Assembly: GCA_947561585.1 (NCBI GenBank)
Contig: CANNZV010001636.1
Coordinates: 234,136-298,135 of the forward strand
Direction of reading: 5' to 3'
From: Caprella mutica
Taxonomy: Eukaryota > Arthropoda > Malacostraca > Amphipoda > Caprellidae
Length of the DNA: 64,000 bases
Shown here: positions 22,731 to 37,900 of the stretch, piece by piece
How positions within the stretch are numbered: position 1 is the stretch's first letter
How the letters are laid out: every line of letters begins with the position of its first letter
Program-made: the position numbers and the translations under genes
The notes under the pieces: model-generated
The model's input: only the letters and a program-made list of their open reading frames with translations
The model's database searches: none
Told to the model about the DNA's origin: nothing

Positions 22731-22940
22731 TATAAGTAACCTGAAATTTTAGATGATATCAGTTAAAATACATAAAAATATTATCTAAAAGAGTAAAAAT
22801 AAATTCTTCAATTAAGGTATAATAACATTTCCTGTCTACAAAAAAAAAAAAAAGAATATCAACTATTTTTTTATTCTAAAATTTATTTCATTTCCAATAG
22901 ATTACGATATCCATTACTAAATATTTCAAGATTTTATATA

Positions 22941-23129
22941 GGGTAAGTTCTTAATTATCGGTCAGGTCCACATTTTCGGACACGTAAGAAAAAATTATAT
23001 AATAATTATTATTTTATTTTTTTAATAAAAAAAATAAAATAATAATTTTTTTTTTAAATAATAATTATTATATAATTTTTTCTTACGTGTCCGAAAATGT
23101 GGACCTGACCGATAATTAAGAACTTACCA
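22941..23129. mobile_element. TA-type MITE, copy 7 (near-perfect palindrome)
   Basis: Left GGGTAAGTTCTTAATTATCG, right complement GGTAAGTTCTTAATTATCGG. The arms continue through CCACATTTTCGGACACGTAA into AT-rich sequence and pair over nearly the whole length. Confidence 0.88.
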
Positions 23130-23329
23130 TATCAAGAAAAATATTTATATCGTTTTTATCCTGTATTTTTTCAGTCTGTATAATTTTTAAGGTTTACGCC
23201 CTGCACTGCCTTAATATTCAATAACATTGTGGTCTATTATTTAAATTAATTAATATCAATCAATAGAAGTTTCATTCATCCTTTTTATCACAGGACGAAA
23301 TTATAATAAACTAGATTACGTGCACTCGG

Positions 23330-23885
23330 GGTAGAGCGCATACCTTCGCTGCCGCTTATTCGTTTGCTTCCAAATTCTAATAAACTGGAGACTGGAAAGT
23401 GACCAATCGTCCCATCAAGTTTCATGCAATTTGGTTGAATACTTTTCAGTTATTGATTTATAAATGACCTTGACCTTTGACCGGATCGCTCCCATAATTC
23501 TTCCAGATGGTTCCTGGACATTATCCAATCGTCCCATCAAATTTCAGACAATTTGGTTGAATACTTTTTGAGTTATTAAATAATATATGCTCTTGACCTT
23601 GATCTTTGACCTTATCCCTCCCAAAATCTAACAAAATGGTTCCTGTATATTGACCAATCGTCCAGCCAAGTTTCATGCAATATGGTTTAATACTTTTTGA
23701 GTTATAAATGACCATGACCTTGACCTTTGACCGGGTCACTCCCAAAATTCTACCAGCTGGTCACTGGACATGGACCAATCGTTTCACCAAATTTTCTGGC
23801 AATTGGGTTAAACACATTTTTAGTTATGTGAATAAATAAATAAATGCGGTCAATAATATAACCTTCCCGCATTCTGCGAAGGTAA
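23330..23885. mobile_element. Repeat element with about 4 core units of 120 bp
   Basis: Core units begin CCAATCGTCCCATCAAGTTT (23,403, 23,525) or related forms (23,654, 23,775), spaced 121-129 bp. Each continues with TTGGTTGAATACTTTT and then GACCTTGACCTTTGACC. The set is bracketed by ACCTTCGCTGCCG on the left and, on the right, an (AATA) tract and CCGCATTCTGCGAAGGT. This architecture (unique ends, tandem core, short microsatellite) recalls Helentron-associated tandem-repeat elements described in invertebrates. That assignment is inference. Confidence 0.6.
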
Positions 23886-24037
23886 TGAGCTATCAGAAAA
23901 TTTTGAAAATATTAAGACTGATTAGATCTGCTTCCAAATATAATTATTAAACTAAAATTAAACATTCTGATATAGTTTAATATTTCTACATTCTGGTCGC
24001 TATAAAGATATTTGGTCGTAAACACTATATAGACATA

Positions 24038-24282
24038 GGGTAAGTGACGAATTATTGGTCAGTTTCTCTTCTTCGGTTATATACAGAAAAATCATATATT
24101 TCACATTTTAATTAATAATTTTTATTTGTATTGGTATCCATGATACTTGAAGTTAATACGGATACCAACTACCTGAGGTATCATGGATACCAATTAAAAC
24201 AAATTAATTAAAATGTCAAATTATATAACTTTCACTCATATTACCGAAAATGTGTAACTGACCGATAATTCGTAACTGACCC
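24038..24282. mobile_element. TA-type MITE, copy 8
   Basis: Ends GGGTAAGTGACGAATTATTG and, complemented, GGGTCAGTTACGAATTATCG, with TA flanks. The inner region has ATCCATGATACTTG and GGTATCATGGATACC, the diverged family palindrome. Confidence 0.85.
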
Positions 24283-24384
24283 TATATTTCATACGCGTAT
24301 CAGCTGCATAGGTGCAATTATGACTGGTATTACAATTGTAATGAGGGTAGACAATGTATGACAATGACACACGAATACGTAGTA

Positions 24385-24845
24385 TTGATGTTAGAGGTAG
24401 AGGTAGAGTTAGAGTTAGTGTTATTGTTACATTTACAGTTAGAGTTAGTGTTATTGTTACATTTACAGTTAGAGTTAGAATTAGAGTTCGAATTAGAATT
24501 ATTGTTACATTTAAACTTAGAGTTACAGTAAGAATTAGAGTTAGAATTAGAGATGGAGTTATTGTTACATTTACAGTTAGAGTTAGAGTTAGAATTAGAG
24601 TTAGAGTTAGATTTGGAGTGGGAGTCGGAATTGGAGTTGGAGTTATACATTTAAACAGTTACAGTTAGAGTTGGAGTTATAATTACAGTTGGAGTTACAG
24701 TTACAGTTAGAGTTAGAACTAGAATTAGAGTTAGAATTAGAGTTATTGTTACATTTAAACTAAGTGTTGCAGTAAGAATTAGAGTTAGAATTAGAGGTGG
24801 AGTTTGAGTTGGAGTTATACAGTTAGAGTTACAGTTATTGCCCCT
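24385..24845. repeat. Irregular GTTAGA/ATTAGA hexanucleotide repeat
   Basis: Runs of GTTAGAGTTAGAATTAGAG are interrupted several times by the same longer word (GTTATTGTTACATTTACAG). The tract therefore has a second, longer irregular period on top of the hexamer. Open frames on both strands (e.g. 24,330-24,650, Asn/Ser-rich) are by-products. Confidence 0.9.
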
Positions 24846-25293
24846 TATCAGAGCGATTAGATAGCAGAGTCTATTAAGCAGATACACTGCATACACCTGT
24901 CAATTATGCAATTTTTATACCAATATGGACCACATGCAGAGAAAGGAAGGCAAATGACACCCACAGTACTTGGAAAATGGGCCCTATATGCATTATTAAT
25001 TAATTACGTACTATTCTATTCCTTGACTGTTATCTATACTTTGAAAAGCAACTCGAATGATAATCTCCAAATTATATTCATGTTCAGTTAAAATGAACAT
25101 TGAAAAGCAATTGCTACATTCGAATGGTAGTCCTAAAATTGTCTTCATGTCCAGTTCAAATGAACTTCAAACAATTCATTTTCTGTTAATTTTAAGACTC
25201 TCTGACACGTAACGTGTCTCACTTTTGAAGTATAAACTTATTCTTTTTAACCATTCAATGCACTTCTATGTCAACCATCCATTGGTTGTCAAA
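24846..25293. other. Intergenic, nothing recognised
   Basis: AT-rich. Contains two imperfect copies of a short block (CGAATGATAATCTCCAAATT near 25,054 and CGAATGGTAGTCCTAAAATT near 25,120) and no gene. Confidence 0.5.
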
Positions 25294-25494
25294 GACCCCT
25301 TTCACACTTGCGTTTTTTAAACACAGCGGGAAAAAACTCTTTTTAAAATGTATTCAAACTTGCGATTTTTAATCGCTGGAGAAATATAACATTATATTTT
25401 TCCTTCAGCGATAAAAAAAACGCAAGTGTGAGCAAAATTTTAAGAAGAGCTTCTTTTTATGCGCTGATAAAAAACGCAATTGTGAAACGGGCCT
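25294..25494. mobile_element. MITE with CCCxTTTCACAxTTGCG ends
   Basis: Left CCCCTTTCACACTTGCGTTT, right complement GCCCGTTTCACAATTGCGTT. Internal inverted words (TGCGATTTTTAATCGCTG, CAGCGATAAAAAAAACGC) repeat the sub-terminal motif. About 200 bp, no coding capacity. The ends resemble Harbinger/IS4-type MITEs, but the target duplication is not clear. Confidence 0.75.
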
Positions 25495-25981
25495 AGAACT
25501 CTACCCTTCAATAACTATATATAATATTCTGTTTCATTGATTTTATTTTTCTGTTGCATCTTCAAAAGGTATCATGTATTTCTATTAATAAAACTTAGAT
25601 GTCATTCATTGCAGGTTTTTTTTTAGTTCGATATGATTTCGATATCATTGGTCAAATACTTTTTAATTCAATATGATTTTTATTCCCTTAGCTAGGAGTT
25701 TTATTGAATATTTTGAAAAATAAATCGACTATTGCTCTCTGGAAATTTTAATGAACTTATGGATTATTCTTTAGAAAAATATAATTCTAAATCAAAATTT
25801 CTTATTTATTTTTCATTTCAAATTATAACATTGTGAAAATGTGAAAAAAATATTAAACAAAAACTGTTACCTTTACATTTAATTGTTGAATATTTTAGAT
25901 AAAAAAATGATACCTCATTTCTAAATATTAAATCAGAACACACAATGCCTCTCTCTTAATATTCTAAATTAATTTTAATAA
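25495..25981. other. AT-rich left flank of the satellite array
   Basis: No gene or repeat recognised until the array begins. The last bases (ATTTTAATAATTTG) recur at the outer end of the inverted array. Confidence 0.5.
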
Positions 25982-28900
25982 TTTGTATTGACTGTAAATA
26001 GATATTGTATGAATGTTCTTCACCGTAAGAGTTCATCCCTAGTGGAATATTATTTGTATTGACTGTAAATAGATATTGTATGATCAATGTTCTTCACCGT
26101 AAGAGTTCATCCCTAGTGGAATATTATTTGTATTCACTGTAAATAGATATTGTATGAATGTTCTTCACCGTAAGAGTTCATCCCTAGTGGAATATTATTT
26201 GTATTGACTGTAAATAGATATTGTATGAATGTTCTTCACCGTAAGAGTTCATCCCTAGTGGAATATTATTTGTATTGACTGTAAATAGATATTGTATGAA
26301 TGTTCTTCACCGTAAGAGTTCATCCCTAGTGGAATATTATTTGTATTGACTGCAAATAGATATTTTATGAATGTTCTTCACCGTAAGAGTTCATCCCTAG
26401 TGGAATATTATTTGTATTGACTGTAAATAGATATTGTATGAATGTTCTTCACCGTAAGAGTTCATCCCTAGTGGAATATTATTTGTATTGACTGTAAATA
26501 GATATTGTATGAATGTTCTCCACCGTAAGAGTTCATCTCTAGTGGAATATTATTTGTATTAACTGTAAATAGATATTGTATGAATGTTCTTCACCGTAAG
26601 AGTTCATCCCTAGTGGAATATTATTTATATTGACTGCAAATAGATATTGTATGAATGTTCTTCACCGTAAGAATTCATCCCTAGTGGAATATTATTTGTA
26701 TTCACTGTAAATAGATATTGTATGAATGTTCTTCACCATAAGAGTTCATCCCTAGTGGAATATTATTTGTATTCACTGTAAATAGATATTGTATGAATGT
26801 TCTTCACCATAAGAGTTCATCCCTAGTGGAATATTATTTGTATTGACTGCAAATAGATATTGTATGAATGTTCTTCACCGTAAGAGTTCATCCCTAGTGG
26901 AATATTATTTATATTGACTGTAAATAGATATTGTATGAATGTTCTTCACCGTAAGAGTTTATCCCTAGTGGAATATTATTTGTATTGACTGTAAATAGAT
27001 ATTGTATGAATGTTCTTCACCGTAAGAGTTCATCCCTAGTGGAATATTATTTGTATTGACTGTAAATAGATAATGTACGAATGTTCTTCACCGTAAGAGT
27101 TCATCCCTAGTGGAATATTATTTGTATTGACTGTAAATAGATATTGTACGAATGTTCTTCACCGTAAGAGTTCATCTATAGTGGAATATTATTTGTATTG
27201 ACTGTAAATAGATATTGTACGAATGTTCTTCACCGTAAGAGTTCATCCCTAGTGGAATATTATTTGTATTGACTGTAAATAGATATTGTACGAATGTTCT
27301 TCACCGTAAGAGTTCATCCCTAGTGGAATATTATTTGTATTGACTGTAAATAGATATTGTATGAATGTTCTTCACCGTAAGAGTTCATCCCTAGTGGAAT
27401 ATTATTTGTATTGACTGTAAATAGATATTGTATGAATGTTCTTCACCGTAAGAGTTCATCCCTAGTGGAATATTATTTGTATTGACTGCAAATAGATATT
27501 TTATGAATGTTCTTCTCCGTAAGAGTTCATCCCTAGTGGAATATTATTTGTATTGACTGTAAATAGATATTGTATGAATGTTCTTCACCGTAAGAGTTTA
27601 TCCCTAGTGGAATATTATTTGTATTGACTGTAAATAGATATTGTATGAATGTTCTTCACCGTAAGAGTTCATCCCTAGTGGAATATTATTTGTATTGACT
27701 GTAAATAGATATTGTATGAATGTTCTTCACCGTAAGAGTTCATCCCTAGTGGAATATTATTTGTATTGACTGTAAATAGATATTGTATGAATGTTCTTCA
27801 CCGTAAGAGTTCATCCCTAGTGGAATATTATTTGTATTCACTGTAAATAAATATTGTATGAATGTTCTTCACCGTAAGAGTTCATCCCTAGTGGAATATT
27901 ATTTGTATTCACTGTAAATAAATATTGTATGAATGTTCTTCACCGTAAGAGTTCATCCCTAGTGGAATATTATTTGTATTGACTGCAAATAGATATTGTA
28001 TGAATGTTCTTCACCGTAAGAGTTCATCCCTAGTGGAATATTATTTGTATTGACTGAAAATAGATATTGTATGAATGTTCTTCACCATAAGAGTTCATCC
28101 CTAGTGGAATATTATTTGTATTGACTGTAAATAGATATTGTATGAATGTTCTTCACCATAAGAGTTCATCCCTAGTGGAATATTATTTGTATTCACTGTA
28201 AATAGATATTGTATGAATGTTCTTCACCGTAAGAGTTCATCCCTAGTGGAATATTATTTGTATTGACTGTAAATAGATATTGTATGAATGTTCTTCACCG
28301 TAAGAGTTCATCCCTAGTGGAATATTATTTGTATTGACTGTAAATAGATATTGTATGAATGTTCTTCACCGTAAGAGTTCATCCCTAGTGGAATATTATT
28401 TGTATTGACTGCAAATAGATATTTTATGAATGTTCTTCACCGTAAGAGTTCATCCCTAGTGGAATATTATTTGTATTGACTGTAAATAGATATTGTATGA
28501 ATGTTCTTCACCGTAAGAGTTCATCCCTAGTGGAATATTATTTGTATTGACTGTAAATAGATATTGTATGAATGTTCTCCACCGTAAGAGTTCATCTCTA
28601 GTGGAATATTATTTGTATTGACTGTAAATAGATATTGTATGAATGTTCTTCACCGTAAGAGTTCATCCCTAGTGGAATATTATTTGTATTGACTGTAAAT
28701 AGATATTGTACGAATGTTCTTCACCGTAAGAGTTCATCCCTAGTGGAATATTATTTGTATTGACTGTAAATAGATATTGTACGAATGTTCTTCACCGTAA
28801 GAGTTCATCCCTAGTGGAATATTATTTGTATTCACTGTAAATAGATATTGTATGAATGTTCTTCACCATAAGAGTTCATCCCTAGTGGAATATTATTTGT

Positions 28901-31900
28901 ATTGACTGTAAATAGATATTGTATGAATGTTCTTCACCGTAAGAGTTCATCCCTAGTGGAATATTATTTGTATTGACTGTAAATAGATATTGTATGAATG
29001 TTCTTCACCGTAAGAGTTCATCCCTAGTGGAATATTATTTGTATTGACTGCAAATAGATATTTTATGAATGTTCTTCTCCGTAAGAGTTCATCCCTAGTG
29101 GAATATTATTTGTATTGACTGTAAATAGATATTGTATGAATGTTCTTCACCGTAAGAGTTTATCCCTAGTGGAATATTATTTGTATTGACTGTAAATAGA
29201 TATTGTATGAATGTTCTTCACCGTAAGAGTTCATCCCTAGTGGAATATTATTTGTATTGACTGTAAATAGATATTGTATGAATGTTCTTCACCGTAAGAG
29301 TTCATCCCTAGTGGAATATTATTTGTATTGACTGTAAATAGATATTGTATGAATGTTCTTCACCGTAAGAGTTCATCCCTAGTGGAATATTATTTGTATT
29401 CACTGTAAATAAATATTGTATGAATGTTCTTCACCGTAAGAGTTCATCCCTAGTGGAATATTATTTGTATTCACTGTAAATAAATATTGTATGAATGTTC
29501 TTCACCGTAAGAGTTCATCCCTAGTGGAATATTATTTGTATTGACTGCAAATAGATATTGTATGAATGTTCTTCACCGTAAGAGTTCATCCCTAGTGGAA
29601 TATTATTTGTATTGACTGAAAATAGATATTGTATGAATGTTCTTCACCATAAGAGTTCATCCCTAGTGGAATATTATTTGTATTGACTGTAAATAGATAT
29701 TGTATGAATGTTCTTCACCATAAGAGTTCATCCCTAGTGGAATATTATTTGTATTCACTGTAAATAGATATTGTATGAATGTTCTTCACCGTAAGAGTTC
29801 ATCCCTAGTGGAATATTATTTGTATTGACTGTAAATAGATATTGTATGAATGTTCTTCACCGTAAGAGTTCATCCCTAGTGGAATATTATTTGTATTGAC
29901 TGTAAATAGATATTGTATGAATGTTCTTCACCGTAAGAGTTCATCCCTAGTGGAATATTATTTGTATTTACTGTAAATAGATATTGTATGAATGTTCTTC
30001 ACCGTAAGAGTTCATCCCTAGTGGAATATTATTTGTATTGACTGTAAATAGATTTTGTATGAATGTTCTTCACCGTAAGAGTTCATCCCTAGTGGAATAT
30101 TATTTGTATTGACTGTAAATAGATTTTGTATGAATATTCTTCACCGTAAGAGTTCATCCATAGTGGAATATTATTTGTATTGACTGTAAATAGATATTGT
30201 ATGAATGTTCTTCACCTTAAGAGTTCATCCCTGGTGGAATATTATTTGTATTGGTTGTAAATAGATATTGTATGAATGTTCTTCACCGTAAGAGTTCATC
30301 CCTAGTGGAATATTATTTGTATTGACTGTAAATAGATATTGTATGAATGTTCTTCGCCGTAAGAGTTCATCCCTAGTGGAATATTATTTGTATTCACTGT
30401 AAATAGATATTGTATGAATGTTCTTCACCGTAAGAGTTCATCCCTAGTGGAATATTATTTGTATTGACTGTAAATAGTTATTGTATGAATGTTCTTCACC
30501 GTAAGAGTTTATCCCTAGTGGAATATTATTTGTATTGACTGTAAATAGATATTGTATGAATGTTCTTCACCGTAAGAGTTTATCCCTAGTGGAATATTAT
30601 TTGTATTGACTGTAAATAGATATTGTATGAATGTTCTTCACCGTAAGAGTTCATCCCTAGTGGAATATTATTTGTATTGACTGTAAATAGATATTGTATG
30701 AATGTTCTTCACCGTAAGAGTTCATCCCTAGTGGAATATTATTTGTATTGACTGTAAATAGATATTGTATGAATGTTCTTCACCGTAAGAGTTCATCCCT
30801 AGTGGAATATTATTTGTATTGACTGTAAATAGATATTGTACGAATGTTCTTCACCGTAAGAGTTCATCCCTAGTGGAATATTATTTGTATTCACTGTAAA
30901 TAGATATTGTACGAATGTTCTTCACCGTAAGAGTTCATCCCTAGTGGAATATTATTTGTATTGACTGTAAATAGATATTGTATGAATGTTCTTCACCGTA
31001 AGAGTTCATCCCTAGTGGAATATTATTTGTATTGACTGTAAATAGATATTGTATGAATGTTCTTCACCGTAAGGGTTCATCCCTAGTGGAATATTATTTG
31101 TATTGACTGTAAATAGATATTGTATGAATGTTCTTCACCGTAAGAGTTCATCCCTAGTGGAATATTATTTGTATTGACTGTAAATAGATATTGTATGAAT
31201 GTTCTTCACCGTAAGAGTTCATCCCTAGTGGAATATTATTTGTATTGACTGTAAATAGATATTGTATGAATGTTCTTCACCGTAAGAGTTTATCCCTAGT
31301 GGAATATTATTTGTATTGACTGTAAATAGATATTGTATGAATGTTCTTCACCGTAAGAGTTCATCCCTAGTGGAATATTATTTGTATTGACTGTAAATAG
31401 ATATTGTATGAATGTTCTTCACCGTAAGAGTTCATCCCTAGTGGAATATTATTTGTATTCACTGTAAATAAATATTGTATGAATGTTCTTCACCGTAAGA
31501 GTTCATCCCTAGTGGAATATTATTTGTATTGACTGCAAATAGATATTGTATGAATGTTCTTCACCGTAAGAGTTCATCCCTAGTGGAATATTATTTGTAT
31601 TGACTGAAAATAGATATTGTATGAATGTTCTTCACCATAAGAGTTCATCCCTAGTGGAATATTATTTGTATTGACTGTAAATAGATATTGTATGAATGTT
31701 CTTCACCAAAAGAGTTCATCCCTAGTGGAATATTATTTGTATTGACTGTAAATAGATATTGTATGAATGTTCTTCACCGTAAGAGTTCATCCCTAGTGGA
31801 ATATTATTTGTATTGACTGTAAATAGATATTGTATGAATGTTCTTCACCGTAAGAGTTCATCCCTAGTGGAATATTATTTGTATTGACTGTAAATAGATA

Positions 31901-34900
31901 TTGTATGAATGTTCTTCACCGTAAGAGTTCATCCCTAGTGGAATATTATTTGTATTGACTGCAAATAGATATTTTATGAATGTTCTTCACCGTAAGAGTT
32001 CATCCCTAGTGGAATATTATTTGTATTGACTGTAAATAGATATTGTATGAATGTTCTTCACCGTAAGAGTTCATCCCTAGTGGAATATTATTTGTATTGA
32101 CTGTAAATAGATATTGTATGAATGTTCTCCACCGTAAGAGTTCATCTCTAGTGGAATATTATTTGTATTGACTGTAAATAGATATTGTATGAATGTTCTT
32201 CACCGTAAGAGTTCATCCCTAGTGGAATATTATTTGTATTGACTGCAAATAGATATTGTATGAATGTTCTTCACCGTAAAAATTCATCCCTAGTGGAATA
32301 TTATTTGTATTCACTGTAAATAGATATTGTATGAATGTTCTTCACCATAAGAGTTCATCCCTAGTGGAATATTATTTGTATTCACTGTAAATAGATATTG
32401 TATGAATGTTCTTCACCATAAGAGTTCATCCCTAGTGGAATATTATTTGTATTGACTGCAAATAGATATTGTATGAATGTTCTTCACCGTAAGAGTTCAT
32501 CCCTAGTGGAATATTATTTATATTGACTGTAAATAGATATTGTATGAATGTTCTTCACCGTAAGAGTTTATCCCTAGTGGAATATTATTTGTATTGACTG
32601 TAAATAGATATTGTATGAATGTTCTTCACCGTAAGAGTTCATCCCTAGTGGAATATTATTTGTATTGACTGTAAATAGATAATGTACGAATGTTCTTCAC
32701 CGTAAGAGTTCATCCCTAGTGGAATATTATTTGTATTGACTGTAAATAGATATTGTACGAATGTTCTTCACCGTAAGAGTTCATCCCTAGTGGAATATTA
32801 TTTGTATTGACTGTAAATAGATATTGTACGAATGTTCTTCACCGTAAGAGTTCATCCCTAGTGGAATATTATTTGTATTGACTGTAAATAGATATTGTAT
32901 GAATGTTCTTCACCGTAAGAGTTCATCCCTAGTGGAATATTATTTGTATTGACTGTAAATAGATATTGTATGAATGTTCTTCACCGTAAGAGTTTATCCC
33001 TAGTGGAATATTATTTGTATTGACTGTAAATAGATATTGTATGAATGTTCTTCACCGTAAGAGTTCATCCCTAGTGGAATATTATTTGTATTGACTGTAA
33101 ATAGATATTGTATGAATGTTCTTCACCGTAAGAGTTTATCCCTAGTGGAATATTATTTGTATTGACTGTAAATAGATATTGTATGAATGTTCTTCACCGT
33201 AAGAGTTCATCACTAGTGGAATATTATTTGTATTGACTGTAAATAGATATTGTATGAATGTTCTTCACCGTAAGAGTTCATCCCTAGTGGAATATTATTT
33301 GTATTGACTGTAAATAGATATTGTATGAATGTTCTTCACCGTAAGAGTTCATCCCTAGTGGAATATTATTTGTATTGACTGTAAATAGATATTGTATGAA
33401 TGTTCTTCACCGTAAGAGTTCATCCCTAGTGGAATATTATTTGTATTGACTGTAAATAGATATTGTATGAATGTTCCTCACCGTAAGAGTTCATCCCTAG
33501 TGGAATATTATTTGTATTGACTGTAAATAGATATTGTATGAATGTTCTTCACAGTAAGAGTTCATCCCTAGTGGAATATTATTTGTATTGACTGTCTATA
33601 GATATTGTATGAATGTTCTTCACCGTAAGAGTTCATCCCTAGTGGAATATTATTTGTATTGACTGTAAATAGATATTGTATGAATGTTCTTCACAGTAAG
33701 AGTTCATCCCTAGTGGAATATTATTTGTATTGACTGTAAATAGATATTGTATGAATGTTCTTCACAGTAAGAGTTCATCTCTAGTGGAATATTATTTGTA
33801 TTGACTGTAAATAGATATTGTATGAATGTTCTTCACCGTAAGAGTTCATCCCTAGTGGAATATTATTTGTATTTACTGTAAATAGATATTGTATGAATGT
33901 TCTTCACCGTAAGAGTTCATCCCTAGTGGAATATTATTTGTATTGACTGTAAATAGATTTTGTATGAATGTTCTTCACCGTAAGAGTTCATCCCTAGTGG
34001 AATATTATTTGTATTGACTGTAAATAGATTTTGTATGAATATTCTTCACCGTAAGAGTTCATCCATAGTGGAATATTATTTGTATTGACTGTAAATAGAT
34101 ATTGTATGAATGTTCTTCACCTTAAGAGTTCATCCCTGGTGGAATATTATTTGTATTGGTTGTAAATAGATATTGTATGAATGTTCTTCACCGTAAGAGT
34201 TCATCCCTAGTGGAATATTATTTGTATTGACTGTAAATAGATATTGTATGAATGTTCTTCGCCGTAAGAGTTCATCCCTAGTGGAATATTATTTGTATTC
34301 ACTGTAAATAGATATTGTATGAATGTTCTTCACCGTAAGAGTTCATCCCTAGTGGAATATTATTTGTATTGACTGTAAATAGTTATTGTATGAATGTTCT
34401 TCACCGTAAGAGTTTATCCCTAGTGGAATATTATTTGTATTGACTGTAAATAGATATTGTATGAATGTTCTTCACCGTAAGAGTTTATCCCTAGTGGAAT
34501 ATTATTTGTATTGACTGTAAATAGATATTGTATGAATGTTCTTCACCGTAAGAGTTCATCCCTAGTGGAATATTATTTGTATTGACTGTAAATAGATATT
34601 GTATGAATGTTCTTCACCGTAAGAGTTCATCCCTAGTGGAATATTATTTGTATTGACTGTAAATAGATATTGTATGAATGTTCTTCACCGTAAGAGTTCA
34701 TCCCTAGTGGAATATTATTTATATTGACTGTAAATAGATATTGTATGAATGTTCTTCACCGTAAGAGTTTATCCCTAGTGGAATATTATTTGTATTGACT
34801 GTAAATAGATATTGTATGAATGTTCTTCACCGTAAGAGTTTATCCCTAGTTGAATATTATTTTATTGACTGTAAATAGATATTGTATGAATGTTCTTCAC

Positions 34901-37900
34901 CGTAAGAGTTCATCCCTAGTGGAATATTATTTGTATTGACTGTAAATAGATATTGTATGAATGTTCTTCACCGTAAGAGTTCATCCCTAGTGGAATATTA
35001 TTTGTATTGACTGTAAATAGATATTGTATGAATGTTCTTCACCGTAAGAGTTCATCCCTAGTGGAATATTATTTGTATTGACTGTAAATAGATATTGTAT
35101 GAATGTTCTTCACCGTAAGAGTTCATCTCTAGTCGAATATTATTTGTATTGACTGTAAATAGATATTGTATGAATGTTCTTCACCGTAAGAGTTCATCCC
35201 TAGTGGAATATTATTTGTATTGACTGTAAATAGATATTGTATGAATGTTCTTCACCGTAAGAGTTTATCCCTAGTGGAATATTATTTGTATTGACTGTAA
35301 ATAGATATTGTATGAATGTTCTTCACCGTAAGAGTTCATCCCTAGTGGAATATTATTTGTATTGACTGTAAATAGATATTGTACGAATGTTCTTCACCGT
35401 AAGAGTTCATCCCTAGTGGAATATTATTTGTATTGACTGTAAATAGATATTGTACGAATGTTCTTCACCGTAAGAGTTCATCCCTAGTGGAATATTATTT
35501 GTATTGACTGTAAATAGATATTGTATGAATGTTCTTCACCGTAAGAGTTCATCCCTAGTGGAATATTATTTGTATTGACTGTAAATAGATATTGTATGAA
35601 TGTTCTTCACCGTAAGAGTTCATCCCTAGTGGAATATTATTTGTATTGACTCTAAATAGATATTGTATGAATATTCTTCACCGTAAGAGTATATCCCTAG
35701 TGGAATATTATTTGTATTGACTGTAAATAGATATTGTACGAATGTTCTTCACCGTAAGAGTTCATCCCTAGTGGAATATTATTTGTATTGACTGTAAATA
35801 GATTTTGTATGAATATTCTTCACCGTAAGAGTTCATCCATAGTGGAATATTATTTGTATTGACTGTAAATAGATATTGTATGAATGTTCTTCACCTTAAG
35901 AGTTCATCCCTGGTGGAATATTATTTGTATTGGTTGTAAATAGATATTGTATGAATGTTCTTCACCGTAAGAGTTCATCCCTAGTGGAATATTATTTGTA
36001 TTGACTGTAAATAGATATTGTATGAATGTTCTTCGCCGTAAGAGTTCATCCCTAGTGGAATATTATTTGTATTCACTGTAAATAGATATTGTATGAATGT
36101 TCTTCACCGTAAGAGTTCATCCCTAGTGGAATATTATTTGTATTGACTGTAAATAGTTATTGTATGAATGTTCTTCACCGTAAGAGTTTATCCCTAGTGG
36201 TATATTATTTGTATTGACTGTAAATCGATATTGTATGAATGTTCTTCACCGTAAGAGTTTATCACTAGTGGAATATTATTTGTATTGACTGTAAATAGAT
36301 ATTGTATGAATGTTCTTCACCGTAAGAGTTCATCCCTAGTGGAATATTATTTGTATTGACTGTAAATAGATATTGTATGAATGTTCTTCACCGTAAGAGT
36401 TCATCCCTAGTGGAATATTATTTGTATTGACTGTAAATAGATATTGTATGAATGTTCTTCACCGTAAGAGTTCATCCCTAGTGGAATATTATTTATATTG
36501 ACTGTAAATAGATATTGTATGAATGTTCTTCACCGTAAGAGTTTATCCCTAGTGGAATATTATTTGTATTGACTGTAAATAGATATTGTATGAATGTTCT
36601 TCACCGTAAGAGTTTATCCCTAGTTGAATATTATTTTATTGACTGTAAATAGATATTGTATGAATGTTCTTCACCGTAAGAGTTCATCCCTAGTGGAATA
36701 TTATTTGTATTGACTGTAAATAGATATTGTATGAATGTTCTTCACCGTAAGAGTTCATCCCTAGTGGAATATTATTTGTATTGACTGTAAATAGATATTG
36801 TATGAATGTTCTTCACCGTAAGAGTTCATCCCTAGTGGAATATTATTTGTATTGACTGTAAATAGATATTGTATGAATGTTCTTCACCGTAAGAGTTCAT
36901 CTCTAGTCGAATATTATTTGTATTGACTGTAAATAGATATTGTATGAATGTTCTTCACCGTAAGAGTTCATCCATAGTGGAATATTATTTGTATTGACTG
37001 TAAATAGATATTGTATGAATGTTCTTCACCGTAAGAGTTTATCCCTAGTGGAATATTATTTGTATTGACTGTAAATAGATATTGTACGAATGTTCTTCAC
37101 CGTAAGAGTTCATCCCTAGTGGAATATTATATGTATTGACTGTAAATAGATATTGTACGAATGTTCTTCACCGTAAGAGTTCATCCCTAGTGGAATATTA
37201 TTTGTATTGACTGTAAATAGATATTGTACGAATGTTCTTCACCGTAAGAGTTCATCCCTAGTGGAATATTATTTGTATTGACTGTAAATAGATATTGTAT
37301 GAATGTTCTTCACCGTAAGAGTTCATCCCTAGTGGAATATTATTTGTATTGACTCTAAATAGATATTGTATGAATATTCTTCACCGTAAGAGTTTATCCC
37401 TAGTGGAATATTATTTGTATTGACTGTAAATAGATATTGTATGAATGTTCTTCACCGTAAGAGTTCATCCCTAGTGGAATATTATTTGTATTGACTGTAA
37501 ATAGATATTGTATGAATGTTCTTCACCGTAAGAGTTCATCCCTAGTGGAATATTATTTGTATTGACTGTAAATAGATATTGTATGAATGTTCTTCACCGT
37601 AAGAGTTCATCCCTAGTGGAATATTATTTATATTGACTGTAAATAGATATTGTATGAATGTTCTTCACCGTAAGAGTTTATCCCTAGTGGAATATTATTT
37701 GTATTGACTGTAAATAGATATTGTATGAATGTTCTTCACCGTAAGAGTTTATCCCTAGTTGAATATTATTTTATTGACTGTAAATAGATATTGTATGAAT
37801 GTTCTTCACCGTAAGAGTTCATCCCTAGTGGAATATTATTTGTATTGACTGTAAATAGATATTGTATGAATGTTCTTCACCGTAAGAGTTCATCCCTAGT

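Noticed and set aside
24330..24896. Asn/Ser-rich and Arg/Val-rich frames on both strands
   Set aside because: They arise from the GTTAGA hexamer tract. Both strands are open at once, as expected of simple repeats.
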